Shown here piece after piece: positions 1 through 8,407 of a stretch of 64,000 nt of DNA. The notes beneath the pieces were generated by a model. The model saw nothing but the letters and a program-made list of their open reading frames with translations. It searched no databases and was not told where the DNA came from. This DNA comes from CAYNWH01 sp964400885 (GTDB lineage: Bacteria > Patescibacteriota > Patescibacteriia > CAIXNZ01), in NCBI GenBank assembly GCA_964400885.1, contig CAYNWH010000004.1:1-64000 (forward strand), read 5' to 3'. Numbering within the stretch: the stretch's first letter is position 1; every line of letters begins with the position of its first letter. A program made the position numbers and the translations under genes.

Positions 1-1
1 A

Positions 2-49
2 GAAGCCATGAAATACATTAAAAAATCCAAAGAACGAACAATCTTCTAA
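2..49 (+). CDS. C-terminal tail of a gene cut by the window edge
   Basis: An open frame enters from the left edge and ends with TAA at 47-49; the last residues read EAMKYIKKSKERTIF. A strong intrinsic terminator follows 25 bases later, which supports a real gene end here. Too little remains to name the product. Confidence 0.5.
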   Translation, partial: EAMKYIKKSKERTIF

Positions 50-74
50 CCGCCAAGCTGTTGATTAATAACCC

Positions 75-101
75 AAAAACCGCCAAATGGCGGTTTTTTC
101 T
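75..101 (+). terminator. intrinsic terminator
   Basis: Stem ACCGCC/GGCGGT with an AAAT loop is followed by a T run and preceded by an A run, so it could act in both directions. It ends the transcript of the gene whose tail lies at 2-49. Confidence 0.8.
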
Positions 102-176
102 ATGTCCGCCGAAGTTTTATGCAAAGGAGGATTTTTGCGAAAATAGTTAAGATTATTGATATTTTGGCTGTAAATA

Positions 177-205
177 TTGACATTTTAATTAAAATATGCT
201 ATTAT
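177..205 (+). promoter_or_regulatory. promoter of the 294 zinc-ribbon gene
   Basis: TTGACA at 177-182, 17-base spacer, TATTAT at 200-205. The predicted start near 212 gives an 80-base leader holding two AGGAGG stretches, the second one 5 bases before the ATG at 294. Confidence 0.7.
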
Positions 206-293
206 ATAAGATATTTAATCTAGATGAAAGGAGGTTTTAAGGCAAGGTTAGCGGATAAAGTCAACCAATAAAAAAACATTGTAAAAGGAGGTT

Positions 294-716
294 ATGATGC
301 CCATCAAAATGGTTAAATGCGGAATCTGCGGTAAGAAGATAACCAAAAGAAAAAGCGTCAGTATCGGGGTCACCAGAGTATGTCAGGAACATACTGAACG
401 GATTGAGGAATACCGTAGGAAGCGGACAGTTGTCTTGGCAAAATGCCCAAACGGGTGTCCTCCCGGCAGTATAGATAACCCCAGTTGTTTCTACTTTGAT
501 GTTCTGGATATACCCTATGAAAATGGGGGCTTTCCCCAGTATACTTGTAAGCTGTGCCACGGTTCGGGGATTCTCATTAAAACTGCGAACGATGAACAGC
601 TTCGTGCTTTTACTTCGCAGAAGGAAATGGATTTCTTGTTGAAGAGATTGACCTTTACTTCTTCATCACAGATCCATCTCTGGATTGAAGGGATAGAAGC
701 ATTAAGGACTCATTAG
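294..716 (+). CDS. small cysteine-rich zinc-ribbon-like protein, unknown function
   Basis: The 140-residue protein has three cysteine pairs: CGICGKK near residue 9, CPNGCPP near 51, and CKLCHGSG near 86. The CxxC..CxxCxGxG spacing is that of zinc-binding knuckles and resembles DnaJ-type or rubredoxin-like ribbons, but I do not recognise the family. The start is supported by AAAGGAGG just upstream; ATGATG offers two adjacent starts (294 or 297). It is a solo unit with its own promoter (177-205) and terminator (771-793), and its base composition is richer in G+C than the flanking mnmA. A protein- or nucleic-acid-binding role is inference only. Confidence 0.75.
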   Translation: MMPIKMVKCGICGKKITKRKSVSIGVTRVCQEHTERIEEYRRKRTVVLAKCPNGCPPGSIDNPSCFYFDVLDIPYENGGFPQYTCKLCHGSGILIKTANDEQLRAFTSQKEMDFLLKRLTFTSSSQIHLWIEGIEALRTH

Positions 717-747
717 GAACAAACTAAAAACAAAGGAGGTAAGGAAG

Positions 748-768
748 ATGCAAACGCGAAACGATTAA
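748..768 (+). CDS. six-codon mini-ORF with strong ribosome binding site
   Basis: AGGAGGT at 735-741 stands at good spacing before ATG at 748; the frame reads MQTRND then TAA, directly before the terminator stem. It lies downstream of the zinc-ribbon gene in the same transcript. It may be a true micro-ORF, a translated attenuator, or the remnant of a lost gene. Confidence 0.3.
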   Translation: MQTRND

Positions 769-770
769 CT

Positions 771-798
771 ACCCGGCGGTGAAGACGTCGGGTTTTTA
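771..798 (+). terminator. intrinsic terminator
   Basis: Stem ACCCG/CGGGT with a GC-rich inner part, followed by TTTTTATTTT. It closes the 294 transcription unit. Confidence 0.75.
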
Positions 799-850
799 TT
801 TTGCTTAAATTTGAAAAAAAAGATAAAATGGGTATATAGGATACCTGAAA

Positions 851-902
851 CACTAATTAATTAACACGAATCACACGAATATATTATTCGTGTTTATTAG
901 TG
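851..902. repeat. imperfect inverted repeat upstream of mnmA
   Basis: CACTAAT (851-857) pairs with ATTAGTG (896-902), and AACACGAAT (863-871) pairs with ATTCGTGTT (886-894). Together they form a long stem ending 28 bases before the mnmA ATG. The CACGAAT unit occurs twice within it and related ATTCGTG again at 911. Operator, RNA hairpin or small repeat element are all possible. Confidence 0.5.
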
Positions 903-930
903 AAAATAGATTCGTGGTTAAGCAATCATT

Positions 931-2016
931 ATGAAACAAAAAGTCGCAATTGCCATGAGCGGGGGAGTGGATTCTTCGGTGGTCGCTGCTTTATTAAAAA
1001 AACAAGGCTATGATGTCATTGGTATTTTTATGCATTTTTGGTCAGACCCGCATTATGCAGAAAAACAAACCATTGCTAATAAATGCTGCTCTATTGATGC
1101 TAAAAATGACGCCAGACGAGTTGCTGAAGCTTTAAATATTCCTCTTTATACTTTTAACCTGGATCAAAATTTTAAAAAATATATTGTTGATAACTTTTTA
1201 GGGCAATATCAAAAGGGACTGACCCCGAATCCTTGCGTGCGTTGCAATCAGTTTATTAAATTTGGCTTATTTTGGAAAAAGGCTCAAGCTCTAGGCGCTA
1301 AATATATTGCCACTGGCCATTATGCCCAACTCAAAAAGGATAGAAAAGGTTATCATTTAATTGAAGGAGAGGATAAAGTTAAGGACCAGTCTTATTTTTT
1401 ATATCGTTTAACACCAGAGATTCTCAACCATTGTCTTTTTCCTGTCGGGAAATATAAAAAGGCACAAATTAGAAAACTTGCCCAAAAGTTCAATTTGCCA
1501 GTTTTCCAAAAGCCAGATTCCCAGGAAATTTGTTTTGTGCCAGGAAAAGAGCATTATAATTTTTTAGAACGCTATTTGAAATTAAAACCTGGAGATATAG
1601 TCTCAACTCAAGGTAAAAAATTAGGTAAACATCAAGGTTTGCCATTATATACCATTGGCCAGCGTAAAGGTCTGGAATTAAATGATGGTCCCTGGTATGT
1701 CGTAAATATGAATTTTAAAAAAAATCAATTAATCATTACTAATAATCCACAGGACCCTGCTTTAAATTCTGATATAATGTATATAAGTGATATTAATTGG
1801 CTGCAAAAGATTAAATTACCTGCAAAACTGGAAATTCGTATCCGTTATATGCATAAGGGTGAAAAAGGATTGCTAAACCAAGAAAAAAAAGATTTATATA
1901 AAGTCCAATTCCAAAATAAACAACGTGCTATCACGCCCGGCCAGTCAGCTGTTTTTTATAAAAACAGGGAAGTGCTGGGCGGCGGTATAATTATAAAAAA
2001 TAAAAATGCCCACTAA
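931..2016 (+). CDS. mnmA: tRNA-specific 2-thiouridylase MnmA
   Basis: MnmA activates and thiolates U34 of Lys, Glu and Gln tRNAs in the cytoplasm. The 361-residue product has the PP-loop SGGVDSS at residues 10-16, the NPCVRCN motif near residue 100 with the first catalytic Cys, the ATGHYA stretch, KDQSYFL, and QEICFV near 200 with the second catalytic Cys. Length matches the family. The ATG at 931 has no Shine-Dalgarno sequence, as usual for core genes here. The 3' end overlaps the next gene by 11 bases, so the two are probably co-transcribed. Confidence 0.95.
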   Translation: MKQKVAIAMSGGVDSSVVAALLKKQGYDVIGIFMHFWSDPHYAEKQTIANKCCSIDAKNDARRVAEALNIPLYTFNLDQNFKKYIVDNFLGQYQKGLTPNPCVRCNQFIKFGLFWKKAQALGAKYIATGHYAQLKKDRKGYHLIEGEDKVKDQSYFLYRLTPEILNHCLFPVGKYKKAQIRKLAQKFNLPVFQKPDSQEICFVPGKEHYNFLERYLKLKPGDIVSTQGKKLGKHQGLPLYTIGQRKGLELNDGPWYVVNMNFKKNQLIITNNPQDPALNSDIMYISDINWLQKIKLPAKLEIRIRYMHKGEKGLLNQEKKDLYKVQFQNKQRAITPGQSAVFYKNREVLGGGIIIKNKNAH

Positions 2017-3175
2017 ATTAACGAGAAAAGAAAAAATTGGCAGTTTATTAATTGCTGTTTTTATTTTAGCTGTCAGCTTTGCCCAAATTGCTTATGTCCA
2101 ATCAACCTTTTTAAATCAATTTTTTAGTTTGGAAATTGTGGGCTTAACTTTTTTTGTCGCTTATTTAATTACTTTTCTGACAATTAATTATTATCCTAAT
2201 TTAATTGCTAGGTTTAATAATCTTAAAACAGCCTTAGTTGTTCTGTTTTTGGAAATAATTAGTTTGCTAACTTTTATCTCTACCAGCCAGCCAATAATCA
2301 TTTTTATCTTTTTTATTGTTTATATTATTGCCATAAATTTAATTTTTATAAATTTTGACATCTTTTTAGAAGCCCAAACTAGTAATACGAGAACCGGCAA
2401 AGTACGCGGTCTTTATTTTACAATTTATAATTTAGGCTGGGTTGTTTCACCATTTATTTCCGGCCAGATATTGGATAGACTCGGATTTAACTGGCTTTTT
2501 CTTCTGGTCATTATTTTAACTTTGCCTATTATTTTAATCTTAAAATTCAGCTTCAAAAATTTTCATAATCATTATTCCCATCGCCATTTTAAAATAATAC
2601 AAACAGTTAAAGAGCTCCTAAAGCATCCGAATTTGGAGAAAATTTTTTATATCTCATTTTTGCTTCAAGTTTTTTATTCAGTTATGGTAATATATACGCC
2701 AATTTACTTACATCTAACAATCGGTTTAACTTGGACTGAAATAGGTTTAATTTTTACTATTATGCTCTTGCCTTTTGTCATTTTTGAATACCCAGCTGGC
2801 TATTTGGCCGATAAATATTGGGGAGAAAAAGAATTGTTAACCATTGGCTTGATTATTACGGCCATTGCCAGTATTCTTATTTTTTATCTTAATACCTCAA
2901 ATATATTAATTTGGGCTCTAATTTTATTCTTTAGCCGCATTGGCGCCAGCTTAATTGAAATCATGAGAGAAACATATTTTTTTAAAAAAGTTGATGTTGA
3001 AGATATTGGCCTGATTAATGCTTTTCGTTCTACTTCGCCGCTTTCTTATCTTTTTACGCCTATAATTTTTGGTCTGGCTTTATATCTTTGGCCGATTAAT
3101 TATATTTTTCTGGTCCTGACAATAATCATGCTCAGTGGTCTTTATTTCTCTCTAACTTTAAAAGATACAAAATAA
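2006..3175 (+). CDS. major facilitator superfamily transporter
   Basis: A 389-residue, very hydrophobic protein with about 12 predicted membrane helices. A positively charged loop follows helix 2 (YYPNLIARF), and a central cytoplasmic loop (about residues 185-210) is rich in His and Lys. FEYPAGYLADKYWGEKE in the second half resembles the MFS loop motif (G-x-L-a-D-r-x-G) between helices 8 and 9. Substrate cannot be told from sequence. It starts inside the mnmA 3' end (11-base overlap) and is followed by a terminator at 3195-3219. Confidence 0.75.
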   Translation: MPTKLTRKEKIGSLLIAVFILAVSFAQIAYVQSTFLNQFFSLEIVGLTFFVAYLITFLTINYYPNLIARFNNLKTALVVLFLEIISLLTFISTSQPIIIFIFFIVYIIAINLIFINFDIFLEAQTSNTRTGKVRGLYFTIYNLGWVVSPFISGQILDRLGFNWLFLLVIILTLPIILILKFSFKNFHNHYSHRHFKIIQTVKELLKHPNLEKIFYISFLLQVFYSVMVIYTPIYLHLTIGLTWTEIGLIFTIMLLPFVIFEYPAGYLADKYWGEKELLTIGLIITAIASILIFYLNTSNILIWALILFFSRIGASLIEIMRETYFFKKVDVEDIGLINAFRSTSPLSYLFTPIIFGLALYLWPINYIFLVLTIIMLSGLYFSLTLKDTK

Positions 3176-3194
3176 GAATTAATATAAATATTAT

Positions 3195-3224
3195 AAAAGC
3201 CATTTAAAAAATGGCTTTTATTTT
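3195..3224 (+). terminator. intrinsic terminator after the MFS gene
   Basis: AAAAGCCATT (3195-3204) pairs with AATGGCTTTT (3210-3219), followed by more T. It separates the mnmA-MFS unit from alaS. Confidence 0.8.
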
Positions 3225-3228
3225 AATC

Positions 3229-3257
3229 TTGCCAGAATATATTTTTTTAACTATAAT
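3229..3257 (+). promoter_or_regulatory. alaS promoter, predicted leaderless
   Basis: TTGCCA at 3229-3234, 17-base spacer, perfect TATAAT at 3252-3257. The alaS ATG is at 3264, exactly where transcription should begin, so the mRNA probably has no 5'UTR. Confidence 0.75.
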
Positions 3258-3263
3258 ACTCAT

Positions 3264-5231
3264 ATGTTAACTGCCAAGGAATTAAGAAAAAAATATATTG
3301 AATTTTTTAAACTTAAAGGGCATGCACAAATACCCAGTGCTTCTTTAATTCCGGAAAATGATCCCAGCTCTTTGTTTACCACGGCCGGCATGCAGCCCCT
3401 GGTTCCTTTTTTAATGGGTGAAAAACACCCGGCCGGCAAAAGGATTGTTGATGTGCAAAAATGCATCCGTACAGCAGATATAGATGAAGTGGGAGATAAC
3501 CGCCATCTGACATTTTTTGAAATGTTGGGCAATTGGTCTTTGGGCGATTATTTTAAAAAAGAAGCCATAGAATGGTCATGGGAATTTTTAACTGATCCCA
3601 AATGGTTGGGTTTAGACCCTCAACGACTTTTTGTTACGGTTTTTAAAGGTGAAGATGAAATTCCTAAAGATCAAAATTCTATTAAAATCTGGCGAAATGT
3701 TTTCAAAAAAGAGGGGATTACTCATGAAATTGCCCAAAACAGCCAGATTGATGATACCACCAGAATAATTCCTTTGGGCAAAGATGATAATTTCTGGATT
3801 GCTGGCGCAGCTGGCCCTTGCGGTGCTGACACAGAAATGTTTTATGATGCCAATCCTCAAGCCGGAGCTTTGAATGATAGTTTTGAAAATTTGGTTAATA
3901 GCGGCCGCCTGATTGAAATCTGGAATGACGTATTTATGGAATTTAATAAATCAGCTGACAATAAAGTTACCAAATTATCCCAGCAAAATGTAGATACTGG
4001 TATGGGTTTGGAACGTACAATTACAGTTTTAAATAACTATGAAAATGTTTTTCAAACTGAATTATTCATTCCACTATTTAAAAAACTGGAGACATTAAGC
4101 AATAAAAAATATGCTGATAATGAACGGGCATTTAAAATTATTGCTGATCATATTAAAGCCGCAACCATGATTTTGGGAGATGAAAAGGGAATTACGCCTT
4201 CTAATGTCGGCGCTGGTTATGTTTTGCGCCGTTTAATTCGCCGCGCTGTGCGTTATGGCAAACAATTAGGCATTAGTGACGTCTTTACTTTTAAAGTTGC
4301 TGAACTGGTAATTAAAATGTATCAGGATACTTATCCGGAAGTTAAAAAGAATAAAGAGTTTGTGATTAATCAATTAGTGCTGGAAGAAGAAAAATTTGCG
4401 AAAGCTTTGCAAGATGGTTTTAAAAAAGCTGAAAAGATATTAGCATCTAAAATTCCGATTGATAATGAAAAATTTAATAAAATAATGCAAACGGCTAATA
4501 AAGGAGAAATTTTAGGACTGGCCTTGAAAGATCTTCGTGAAAATAAGGATACTAAAGCTTATCTTGAATTTAATGTATCTTTAACCCAGAAAGAATTGAG
4601 AAGGGCTACTATCACAGGCAAGGAAGCTTTTGATTTATATCAGTCATTTGGGTTCCCGCGTGATTTAATGATAGAATTGGCTCAGGCTAAAAATTTGTTT
4701 GTAGATACCGTTGGTTTTAGAGAAGAAATGAAAAAGCATCAAAACCTGTCCCGCACTGCTTCAGCTGGGATGTTCAAAGGTGGCTTGGCAGACACTTCAG
4801 AGGAGACGACCAAATTACACACTGCCGCTCACTTAATGCTAGCTGCTTTAAGGCAGGTTTTGGGCCCAGATGTTTACCAAAAAGGCAGTAATATCACACC
4901 TGAAAGATTGCGCTTTGACTTTAATTATGGACAGAAAATGACTCTGGAACAGATTAAAAAAGTGGAGGACATAGTTAATGAACAAATAAGTAAAAAAATA
5001 GCTGTAACTAGCCAAGAAATTCCTACAGATGAAGCCATAAAAGCAGGCGCTATGGGTGTTTTTGGCCATAAATATGGTGATAAGGTTAAAGTCTATACTA
5101 TTGATGATTTTTCCAAAGAAATCTGTGGCGGCCCCCATGTTGACAATACCAGGGAATTAGGCCATTTTAAGATCATCAAAGAGGAATCTTCCAGTGCTGG
5201 CATTCGGCGCATTAAAGCTATTCTGGAATAG
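3264..5231 (+). CDS. alaS: alanyl-tRNA synthetase, short form
   Basis: Class II synthetase that charges tRNA-Ala. N-terminal catalytic core (about 1-240) has the GMQPLVPF motif and RTADIDEVGDNRHLTFFEM; the tRNA-recognition middle contains RRLIRRAVRYG (about 325). The editing domain has HTAAH near 515 and CGGPH near 625, the zinc/catalytic residues. At 655 residues it is much shorter than the usual ~870, because it stops right after the editing domain and lacks the C-Ala domain. The stop is clean, so this is a reduced architecture rather than a frameshift. Own leaderless promoter. Confidence 0.95.
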   Translation: MLTAKELRKKYIEFFKLKGHAQIPSASLIPENDPSSLFTTAGMQPLVPFLMGEKHPAGKRIVDVQKCIRTADIDEVGDNRHLTFFEMLGNWSLGDYFKKEAIEWSWEFLTDPKWLGLDPQRLFVTVFKGEDEIPKDQNSIKIWRNVFKKEGITHEIAQNSQIDDTTRIIPLGKDDNFWIAGAAGPCGADTEMFYDANPQAGALNDSFENLVNSGRLIEIWNDVFMEFNKSADNKVTKLSQQNVDTGMGLERTITVLNNYENVFQTELFIPLFKKLETLSNKKYADNERAFKIIADHIKAATMILGDEKGITPSNVGAGYVLRRLIRRAVRYGKQLGISDVFTFKVAELVIKMYQDTYPEVKKNKEFVINQLVLEEEKFAKALQDGFKKAEKILASKIPIDNEKFNKIMQTANKGEILGLALKDLRENKDTKAYLEFNVSLTQKELRRATITGKEAFDLYQSFGFPRDLMIELAQAKNLFVDTVGFREEMKKHQNLSRTASAGMFKGGLADTSEETTKLHTAAHLMLAALRQVLGPDVYQKGSNITPERLRFDFNYGQKMTLEQIKKVEDIVNEQISKKIAVTSQEIPTDEAIKAGAMGVFGHKYGDKVKVYTIDDFSKEICGGPHVDNTRELGHFKIIKEESSSAGIRRIKAILE

Positions 5232-5281
5232 CTAAAATTAGCCTATTTATACTTATACGGCACCGTATTTTACCAAAAAAC

Positions 5282-5309
5282 TTGACATTTATTTTAAATT
5301 ATATATAAT
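5282..5309 (+). promoter_or_regulatory. promoter of the infA-ribosomal protein operon
   Basis: TTGACA at 5282-5287, 16-base spacer, TATAAT at 5304-5309. The predicted transcript has a leader of about 115 bases before infA. Confidence 0.7.
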
Positions 5310-5375
5310 TTATATATAAATTAATTATTAATCTATAATTAATAAAAAGGTTAAAAAATGATTTTTTGCAAAAAT

Positions 5376-5402
5376 GATTTCTTGCAAGGAATCAGATTTT
5401 TT
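5376..5402 (+). promoter_or_regulatory. possible attenuator hairpin in the infA leader
   Basis: GATT-TC-TTGCAAGGAATC (5376-5393) is nearly palindromic and is followed by AGATTTTTT, an intrinsic-terminator shape inside the leader. A partial direct repeat (AAAAATGATTT..TTGCA) lies just upstream at 5355-5384 and could form an alternative pairing. It would control entry into the whole ribosomal operon, but this is inference. Confidence 0.35.
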
Positions 5403-5431
5403 AGTTTCTTTTTAAAAGCGTATATTAATTT

Positions 5432-5674
5432 ATGGTGGATCAAGAAAATAAATCAGTTAAAGCAAGTAAAGATTTTATTGAAATGAAAGGCATTATTCTT
5501 GAGCTTTTGCCTGCCGGCAGTTTTAAAGTAAGACTGGAAAACAACCAGGAAATCCTGGGTTTTCTTTCTGGCAAAATGAGGATGAACAAAATCAGGCTTG
5601 CGCCTGGTGATGAGGTAAAAGTAGAATTAACGCCCTATGATTTATCAAAAGGCCGTATAGTTTATAGATATTAA
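5432..5674 (+). CDS. infA: translation initiation factor IF-1
   Basis: Small S1-like OB-fold protein that binds the ribosomal A site during initiation. The 80-residue product carries the family hallmarks [15 protein letters not shown], then [38 protein letters not shown] in shortened view, with a 17-residue N-terminal extension before the OB core. It heads the infA-rpmJ-rpsM-rpsK-rpsD-rpoA gene order typical of bacteria. Confidence 0.93.
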   Translation: MVDQENKSVKASKDFIEMKGIILELLPAGSFKVRLENNQEILGFLSGKMRMNKIRLAPGDEVKVELTPYDLSKGRIVYRY

Positions 5675-5735
5675 ATTAATTTAATAATAATTTAATTAGC
5701 AAAAGATTAAATAATTTTATTTATTTTTTTATTAC

Positions 5736-5849
5736 ATGAAAGTCAGGTCATCTGTAAAAAAAATCTGCAAAGACTGCAAAGTTGTCAGAAGAAAAAAAAG
5801 AGTTTGGGTTATTTGTAAAAATCCTAAACACAAACAAAGACAAGGCTAA
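5736..5849 (+). CDS. rpmJ: ribosomal protein L36
   Basis: The 37-residue frame begins [20 protein letters not shown] and ends NPKHKQRQG, matching L36, with two N-terminal Cys (CKDC) and a third Cys (VICKNPKH) plus His as in the zinc-binding form. It lies between infA and rpsM, its canonical place. Confidence 0.95.
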   Translation: MKVRSSVKKICKDCKVVRRKKRVWVICKNPKHKQRQG

Positions 5850-5903
5850 CCGAGTCTTAATTTTTAATTTTTAATCAATATTCACTAATCACTAATAACT
5901 AAT

Positions 5904-6296
5904 ATGCCAATCAGAATTGTCGGAGTAACAATCCCTCAAGAGAAAAGAATAGAAATTGCTTTAACTTATATCTATGGTATAGGCCAGGCTTCAACTAATA
6001 AAATACTCAAAGAATTAAAGATTGATCCCAATACCAGAGCTAAAGATATTACCAGCGAACAGGAAAATAAACTTAGAGAATATATCAGAAAAAACTTTAA
6101 AACCGAAGGCGATTTAAAAAGAGAGGTTTTAGGCAATATTAAGCGTTTAAAGGAAATAAGGGCTTATCGCGGCCTTAGGCATGAGAAACGTTTGCCCAGC
6201 AGAGGACAGAGAACAAAGACAAATTCCAGAACAGTGCGAGGCAATGTTAGAGTAACTTTAGGTAGCGGCAGAAAACCATCAGCTCAAAAGACTTAA
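5904..6296 (+). CDS. rpsM: ribosomal protein S13
   Basis: 30S head protein contacting the P-site tRNA and the L5 bridge. The start [11 protein letters not shown], the helix-turn-helix YIYGIGQ region, and the basic tail with [20 protein letters not shown] are diagnostic. 130 residues, slightly longer than usual. An AT-rich spacer with CACTAATAACTAAT-type repeats precedes the start and no SD is visible. Confidence 0.95.
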   Translation: MPIRIVGVTIPQEKRIEIALTYIYGIGQASTNKILKELKIDPNTRAKDITSEQENKLREYIRKNFKTEGDLKREVLGNIKRLKEIRAYRGLRHEKRLPSRGQRTKTNSRTVRGNVRVTLGSGRKPSAQKT

Positions 6297-6335
6297 TAAT
6301 AAATTAATTAATTACTATTTTATTAATCATAACTT

Positions 6336-6839
6336 ATGGCAGCTGAAGAGAAAAAAACAGAAGAAAAGAAAATTGATAAAAATCAGCCCGAAACTGAAGA
6401 TCTTGGAACTGAAAAAAAAATGGATACGGATACTGAAGAAAAAAAAGAATCATCCCTTAAAACACCAAAGGGCAAAAAGAAAATTATTCGCCAGATTGCT
6501 CATGGTCGAGCTTATATTCAAGCAACCTATAATAATACTATCATCACTTTAACTGATTTAAATGGCAATGTTTTATCTTGGTCAAGTGCTGGTCAAAATG
6601 GATTTAAGGGCCCTAAAAAAGCCACACCCTATGCAGCCAGTATTATTGTTAAAAATGCTGTAGAAAAATCAAAAATTTATGGTTTAAAAAATGTGAATGT
6701 CTTTGTTAAAGGTGTTGGTTCAGGCCGTGAATCAGCTATCAGAGCGCTAAATACTTATGGCATAAATGTTTTATCTATTAAAGACATTACACCGATTCCT
6801 CATAATGGCTGCCGCCATAAAAAACCACGCCGCATCTAA
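6336..6839 (+). CDS. rpsK: ribosomal protein S11 with charged N-terminal extension
   Basis: 30S platform protein. The S11 core begins near residue 48 ([21 protein letters not shown]) and ends [13 protein letters not shown] as in the family. The first ~45 residues are an additional, mostly Glu/Lys, low-complexity extension that standard S11 lacks. No alternative internal start is better placed, so the extension looks genuine. Confidence 0.93.
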   Translation: MAAEEKKTEEKKIDKNQPETEDLGTEKKMDTDTEEKKESSLKTPKGKKKIIRQIAHGRAYIQATYNNTIITLTDLNGNVLSWSSAGQNGFKGPKKATPYAASIIVKNAVEKSKIYGLKNVNVFVKGVGSGRESAIRALNTYGINVLSIKDITPIPHNGCRHKKPRRI

Positions 6840-6880
6840 AATAATGAACAACCAATAACTGATAACTAATTACTAATTAT

Positions 6881-6910
6881 GCCGCCTGTGGCGGCATCAC
6901 GCCAAAGGCG
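6881..6910 (+). promoter_or_regulatory. tandem hairpins before rpsD
   Basis: GCCGCC-TGT-GGCGGC (6881-6895) is followed by CGCC-AAA-GGCG (6900-6910), two GC-rich stems in an otherwise AT-only spacer, 28 bases before the S4 start. S4 is a known autoregulator in other bacteria; a translational operator here is only a possibility. Confidence 0.35.
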
Positions 6911-6937
6911 TTGACTAATTACCAATCACCAATATAT

Positions 6938-7567
6938 ATGGCTAGAAATCTTAATCCAAAATGCAAACAATGTCGCAGAGAAGCGCAAAAGCTCTTTTTA
7001 AAGGGTGACCGTTGTTATTCTCCAAAATGCGCTATGGTTAAAAGAAATTTTCCGCCTGGCGCGCATGGCATAAAAGGTTATCCTCGCCTTTCTGGCTATG
7101 GCATTCAGCTAAGAGAAAAACAAAAAGCAAAAAAAATTTATCGCATTTTGGAAGCTCAATTCAAGAATTATTTTAAAAAGGCTAATAAAAATAAAGAAAA
7201 TACAGAAGAAATATTGCTGCAATTATTAGAAATGCGCTTAGATAATGTTATTTATCGAGCTGGTTTTGCCAGATCAAGAGACCTGGCTAGACAGCTTGTC
7301 TCACATAATCATTTCTTGGTTAATAACAAAAAAATAGATATACCTTCTTACCAATTAAAAGTTGGCGATATTATCAGTCTTTCGGAAAAAAGCAAAAAAT
7401 CAAAAATATTTGCTAACTTAAAAGAACAATTAAAGAAAACAGAACTAGTTTCTTGGTTATCTTTAGATTTAGATAAATTAGAAATTAAAATAACTGACAA
7501 GCCAAAAATGGAAGATGCTAAAAAAGAGTTTGATCCAAAGTTAATTGTTGAATTTTATTCTAGATAA
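6938..7567 (+). CDS. rpsD: ribosomal protein S4
   Basis: Primary 16S rRNA-binding protein of the 30S body. I place the start at ATG 6938 (MARNLNPKCKQCRR), the usual S4 N-terminus, rather than an upstream TTG at 6911. Four Cys in the first 35 residues (CKQC..C..C) form the zinc-binding version. The S4 RNA-binding domain follows (RLDNVIYRAGFARSRDLARQLVSHNHFLVNNKK). About 209 residues, normal length. Confidence 0.94.
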   Translation: MARNLNPKCKQCRREAQKLFLKGDRCYSPKCAMVKRNFPPGAHGIKGYPRLSGYGIQLREKQKAKKIYRILEAQFKNYFKKANKNKENTEEILLQLLEMRLDNVIYRAGFARSRDLARQLVSHNHFLVNNKKIDIPSYQLKVGDIISLSEKSKKSKIFANLKEQLKKTELVSWLSLDLDKLEIKITDKPKMEDAKKEFDPKLIVEFYSR

Positions 7568-7619
7568 TAAAATAGTATTAAATATTGCTTTTATAAGCTA
7601 AAAAATAAACAAAAATTTT

Positions 7620-8405
7620 ATGGAAACAATCTTTTTGCCATCAAAAATAGACATAAAAAAGGGCAAAACAGAAAATGAAGCAGTTTTAACAATAGAACCT
7701 TTATACCATGGCTATGGTATTACTTTAGGTAATGCGTTAAGAAGGGTTTTACTTTCTTCTCTGCCTGGAGCAGCCGTAACCTCATTTAAAATAAAAGGGG
7801 TTCAGCATGAATTTTCAGCAACTAAAGGTATTTATGAAGATATTTTAGAAATAATGCTAAATTTAAAACAATTACGCCTGAAACTTTTTACTGATGAACC
7901 AGTAGTTTTAAAACTCATTAAAAAGAAAGAAGGCGAAGTTTTGGCTAAAGATATTGCTAAAGATGCCAATGTGGAAATCATAAATCCAGATTTAAAAATT
8001 GCAACTATTACTGATAAAAACATCGAATTAAATATGGAAATCATAGTAGAAAAGGGCAGGGGCTTTGACCCGACAGAAAATCGCGATAAGGAAAAATTAT
8101 CAGTCGGTTCAATCGCTGTTGATGCAATTTATACCCCAATTAAAGACATCGGTTTTAAAGTTGAGAATACGCGCGTTGGCCAAATTACTAATTATGACAA
8201 GTTAATTATGACTTTAGAAACTGATGGCACGATCACACCAAATGAAGCAATAAATGATGCAGCAAAAATTCTTATTGATCATTTTTCATTGCTTTATAAG
8301 GAAGGAAAAAAGCCAGCAGAAAGCATGGAAGAAAAAACAGCAGCTAAAAAAATTGCAAAAAAGAAAACTGCTGCTAAAAAAACAACTAAAAAAGCAAAGA
8401 AGTAA
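7620..8405 (+). CDS. rpoA: RNA polymerase alpha subunit lacking the C-terminal domain
   Basis: The alpha-NTD is complete: EPLYHGYGITLGNALRRVLLSSLPG near residue 25 and the DGTITPNEAI..AAKILIDHF end of the dimerisation domain near 220. The protein then stops at 261 residues with a Lys/Ala tail (KKTAAKK-type repeats) instead of the ~70-residue alpha-CTD that normally binds UP elements and activators. The missing domain is a direct observation; the effect on regulation is inference. It lies between rpsD and rplQ, its standard place. Confidence 0.95.
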   Translation: METIFLPSKIDIKKGKTENEAVLTIEPLYHGYGITLGNALRRVLLSSLPGAAVTSFKIKGVQHEFSATKGIYEDILEIMLNLKQLRLKLFTDEPVVLKLIKKKEGEVLAKDIAKDANVEIINPDLKIATITDKNIELNMEIIVEKGRGFDPTENRDKEKLSVGSIAVDAIYTPIKDIGFKVENTRVGQITNYDKLIMTLETDGTITPNEAINDAAKILIDHFSLLYKEGKKPAESMEEKTAAKKIAKKKTAAKKTTKKAKK

Positions 8406-8407
8406 TT

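Noticed and set aside
119..221. 33-codon frame upstream of the 294 gene
   Set aside because: AGGAGG lies inside rather than before the frame and the -35/-10 boxes of the next gene sit in its second half.
223..270. 15-codon upstream ORF in the leader of the 294 gene
   Set aside because: It begins in the leader but no SD precedes it; the SD-like word within it could equally be chance.
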